A stretch of 64,000 nucleotides of DNA from Solanum dulcamara. Taxonomy: Eukaryota; Streptophyta; Magnoliopsida; Solanales; Solanaceae. The stretch spans positions 64,711,523 to 64,775,522 of the forward strand of contig NC_077237.1 in the NCBI RefSeq assembly GCF_947179165.1, given 5' to 3'. Below the pieces are notes generated by a model. That model had not been told where the DNA came from, searched no databases, and saw nothing but the letters and a program-made list of their open reading frames with translations. This document shows positions 61,122 through 64,000 of the stretch, piece after piece (the first letter of the stretch is position 1; every line of letters starts with the position of its first letter). The translations under genes and the position numbers were made by a program.

Positions 61122-62605
61122 ATGTTTACAGTGATGCCTCTGAGGGAAGCAACGACTGCCCAGAAGGGCAAGTCTATAGAGGGGGAATCTAGTCAGACCC
61201 CGAGAGTTATCAGGGCTCGTGACCAGTCTATGCCAGGGATTATGCTGGAATCGATGAGCTCTACTACGCCGCCACCTCCAGAGGAACTCAGAATAGCAGC
61301 GGCAGATCCTAAAGCTCCAATGCCTGAGCCTCCAGCTCTCCAACCAGGGCCGGAAGATAGGGCCATGAGAGATGCAGTGCAATTATTGACTAGGATAGTG
61401 GTAGGGCAAGCTCAAAGGCATAGGTTAGGAGCAGATGATACAAATACACAAGATAGTTTAAGGGTCCATGACTTCCTGGCCTGTAACCCTCTGGAGTTTC
61501 GTGGGTCGAGACTTGCAGAGGATCCATAGGAGTTCATTCGATAGATGCAGCATACATTGCGAATAATCAGGGCCTCGAAGACTGAGTCGGTCGAATTGGC
61601 TTCATATCGGCTGCATGACGTAGCCGTTAATTAGTATGAGTCTTGGGAATTATCGAGGGGTGGGGGTGCTCCTCCAGCAGTCTGGGATGAGTTCGTAGAA
61701 GCCTTCTTTGGCCATTTTCTACCTCCAGAAATGAAACGAGCCCAAATTGATAAATTCTTACAGTTAAGGCAGAATGGTAGAAGCATTAAAGACTATAGCC
61801 TCGAGTTTGACTCGTTGGCAAGGCATGCAACTGCTATAGTAGTTTATATGGCTGATAGGGTGCATCGCTATGTGATGGGGTTAGACTATTATTTAATTGA
61901 TAGCTTTATGGCCATGGCTTCTCAGCCAGGCATGGATATCGCCCGGGTATAGGCATACGCATAAGGGGTGGAAGATCAGCATAGAGGAAGACATCCTGAG
62001 AGAGATTTTGGTAGAGGCCAGCGTAAGAGGACTAAATCAGCCAGTTTTTATGGTGGCTTTCGAGGCGGGCAACCTCAACAGTATGGTAAATACCCTTCTT
62101 CGAGGGCCTAGAATACACCCCTACAGTTCCCAGGTAGTAGATTTGAAAGTGCAATGTATTCAGGAGCCGGTCAGAGCTCTAGGGTTTCAGGCTCACAAAC
62201 GAACAGGGGTCCACGTCAATCAAGGCTATCTTTGCCCCAATGTTCTCATTGCGGTAGGTTTCATTTTGTGGAATGCCGTTTTGCCACTGATGCTTGTTTT
62301 TCTTGAGGCCGTCAGGGCCATGTTATGAAGTGCCCATCTAGGGGCAGGCCGGAAAGCACAGTTCAACCTACTAGGTCAGTTGCCGGTCCTTCTTCTTCTG
62401 TGGATATGCTCCCTAAGGGGCGGGGTCTGCAGACACTAGCAGGCCATGGTAGAGGTCATGGCGGAGGTTCCAGATTCAGTGGCCCTTCAAATCGCATATA
62501 CACCCTGGCTAGTAGACAACGCCAGGAGGCTCCAACAAATGTGGTTACAAGTATATTATTAATTTTCTTTCGGAATATATATGCAGTGATATTGGGAGCC
62601 CTGTG
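61122..62605 (+). pseudogene. Gag and start of protease of a gypsy element
   Basis: One register can be followed for almost 1.5 kb. The likely start is the Met of MPLREATTAQKGK (61134). A Pro/Glu-rich N-terminus leads to the capsid core: VHDFLACNPLEFRGS, TESVELASYRLHDVAVN, VWDEFVEAFFGHFLPPEMKR, LQLRQNGRSIKDYSLEFDSL, VHRYVMGLDYYLIDSFMAMA. A Gly/Arg/Gln/Ser-rich region precedes two zinc knuckles, CSHCGRFHFVEC and a second whose second Cys is a stop codon (GRQGHVMKC). After FFRNIYAVI, where the protease Asp-Ser/Thr-Gly should follow, the frame breaks. At least six in-frame stops (61527 and on) inactivate it. Confidence 0.85.
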
Positions 62606-64000
62606 TGGCTATGATATGATATGATATGAAGATATATGTTGTCCCGGTGAGGCATTGTTGGTATTTTCTGCATGCAGGTGTTGAGATAGTAAGAAATACA
62701 GAGGAAACTCTACCCAAATTTTCCTAGAAATAAAAGGTAAAGACAAGACCGCTATTAGAGCTAAATTGATGAGATTTCGAGTAAACATTAAAAGTGAGCA
62801 TCAGGTACACGACAAAAATGAAAACTCATGAGGCATAAAGAAGTTAATATACGTGACTACACCTTGATTATTAGTGAGATCCTGCAAGGAGAGGGTATGT
62901 CGATTTGTAGAACAACTGCTGTATTATGAGGTTAGTAGAAGAATAAGTTGTATCCACAAGAATAAAGTTAGTATAATGACGAAGCTTGAAACATGAGTCA
63001 TTAAAGTATAAGTACACTCGAGTGGGGAATTTGCACTAATTATGAGCCCTCGCTAGTTACTGATTGGGATGAATGAAATATGGCTTTGAATGCACTGCTA
63101 CATTATGGATATTACTCTAGTATCAATCGTTAGATGAGATTTTGTACGATATATTCCAAATACTAAAGCATCCTACGGTTGTGCTAGGGTTTCCTATAAA
63201 GGCAACCTAACATATGGAAGATTTAATAGAACATGTAGATATTGTGCAACACGTTAAATATATTGGAGTGGAATCATTCGCGTGTGAATAGCTGAAAATA
63301 AACGGAGGATGACATGGGTACACCCTAAAAGAGGGGAAGTGGACAAGAGAAGTACAAGCATAAAAAAAAATCGATTGACGCTATCGTATGTAAATGGGAA
63401 TACTTAAACTTCAAATGAGACCCCATAAGGGATGGATGCGATCATACCCGCACTAATGCACCGGATTCTGTCAAAACTCCGAAGTTAAGCGTGTTTGGAC
63501 CAGAGTAGCATTGGGATGGGTGACCCCCTAGGAAGTGAGAAAGGGAACGAAACAAGTATGACAAAAAGAGATTATAAAGGCGTGTTAGTATAATGACACA
63601 TATAGAAAAGAGTAAGCCATGAGCAGAAAAGATTATGACTGAATACAACACACCTCGTGAAAATAGCACAAGAATAGTTGTGCAGCTTACGAACATTGGC
63701 ATACTAAGAGCGAGGTCAAATGATTACTCGATAAAAGAAAGTTAGTAATAGCAATGTGATTGCCATATTTAGAATCTATTAAAGAAAAGTGTAAGATGGT
63801 TCGAGGCAGAACTATTAAGATATAATCGGTATTAAGGATAAAAGCCATAACGAAGCCTTGACCTCGACCGAAGGAGGTAAGACGCTAGTATAGCGACACT
63901 AAAGTATTTTCTAAATGGCTCTACGTACCTACACATGTTTGTGTAAGAATTACAGTATAACGTGTGGTAATAAAACTAGAAGGAAGATATGCGTAAAGGA
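62606..64000. other. Unclassified DNA replacing pol
   Basis: Starts with an ATGATATGAT-type microsatellite (62605-62630) and then holds no recognisable pol, LTR boundary or host gene. It could be a diverged 3' internal region of the element or unrelated DNA joined by deletion. The one recognisable item is the 5S rRNA-like segment at 63434-63536. Minus-strand frames across it are chance ORFs. Confidence 0.4.
63434..63536 (+). pseudogene. 5S rRNA-derived sequence, 3'-truncated
   Basis: From GGATGCGATCATACC to GACCCCCTAGGAAGT this aligns without gaps to the first 103 of about 120 bases of plant 5S rRNA as I remember it, with about 14 differences. The polymerase III internal promoter is readable: A box AGTTAAGCGTGTTTGG (one change) and C box GGATGGGTGACCCCCTAGGA (two changes); the intermediate element is more altered (CCAGAGTAGCA). 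The last 17 bases that close the terminal stem are absent and no T-run terminator follows, so a working 5S gene is unlikely. Plant Cassandra elements carry 5S-derived sequence in their LTRs, but no short LTR with TG/CA ends was found here. Confidence 0.8.

Noticed and set aside
60966..61382. 138-codon minus-strand frame
   Set aside because: It lies antisense to the gypsy gag start, which has family-like sequence; the minus frame has no recognisable domain.
61897..62328. 143-codon plus-strand frame
   Set aside because: Out-of-register reading of the gag region; the true register shows the zinc knuckle and Gly/Arg-rich stretch.
63434..63536. Functional 5S rRNA gene
   Set aside because: About 14 differences, missing 3' end, no T-run terminator and a single unit instead of a tandem 5S array.

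Overview
The window looks like plant nuclear DNA from a repeat-dense, gene-poor region such as pericentromeric heterochromatin. No host protein-coding gene, tRNA gene or bacterial-type operon could be supported. What can be read is almost entirely transposable elements inserted into one another: Ty3/gypsy LTR retrotransposons of the chromovirus (Tekay/Del-like) and Tat-like types, one nearly complete L1-type LINE with an RNase H domain, the 3' end of an RTE-type LINE, and Mutator-like DNA transposons. An RTE tail ending in GTT repeats, a LINE ORF1 with DUF4283 plus a CCHC knuckle, and the LTR and gag wording recall Solanaceae (tomato, potato, tobacco, pepper relatives). Plant is secure; the family is an inference.

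Layout. 1-1.67 kb: right part of a Mutator-like element with a minus-strand GRF-zinc-finger gene relic. About 1.8-9.3 kb: an old element with inverted ends, split by a Mutator-like element (1921-6753, 9-bp target duplication), itself split by a solo LTR (2110-4176, 5-bp duplication). This stretch also holds AT-rich tandem repeats and an RTE LINE end. 9.3-25.5 kb: two inverted arms flanking a complete but decayed chromovirus (10760-24684, TSD GTTTC), whose 5' LTR carries an inverted solo LTR (11833-15173, TSD CTCTA).

25.5-57.3 kb is a direct tandem duplication of a retrotransposon patchwork. Copy A (25501-47599) and copy B (47600 to about 57315) share the same order: truncated minus-strand LTR, plus-strand gypsy LTR and gag, solo LTR inside a minus-strand Tat-like RT, second gypsy LTR. 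Copy A alone has a 6.9-kb LINE (37622-44512). Copy B shows the empty site and has lost the equivalent of about 4.1 kb. A tract of about 795 bp is almost identical between copies although its flanks differ by roughly 7-9%, which suggests gene conversion.

57.3-64 kb: a 3.6-kb LTR, primer-binding site and decayed gag of another gypsy element; pol is replaced by unclassified DNA that holds a 103-bp 5S rRNA-like sequence (63434-63536).

The genes do not work together as a host system. They are remnants of element replication machinery (gag, protease, reverse transcriptase, RNase H, integrase, endonuclease, transposase), nearly all inactivated by stops, frameshifts or lost catalytic residues. The interest lies in insertion chronology, duplication and conversion, and the 5S-like sequence.
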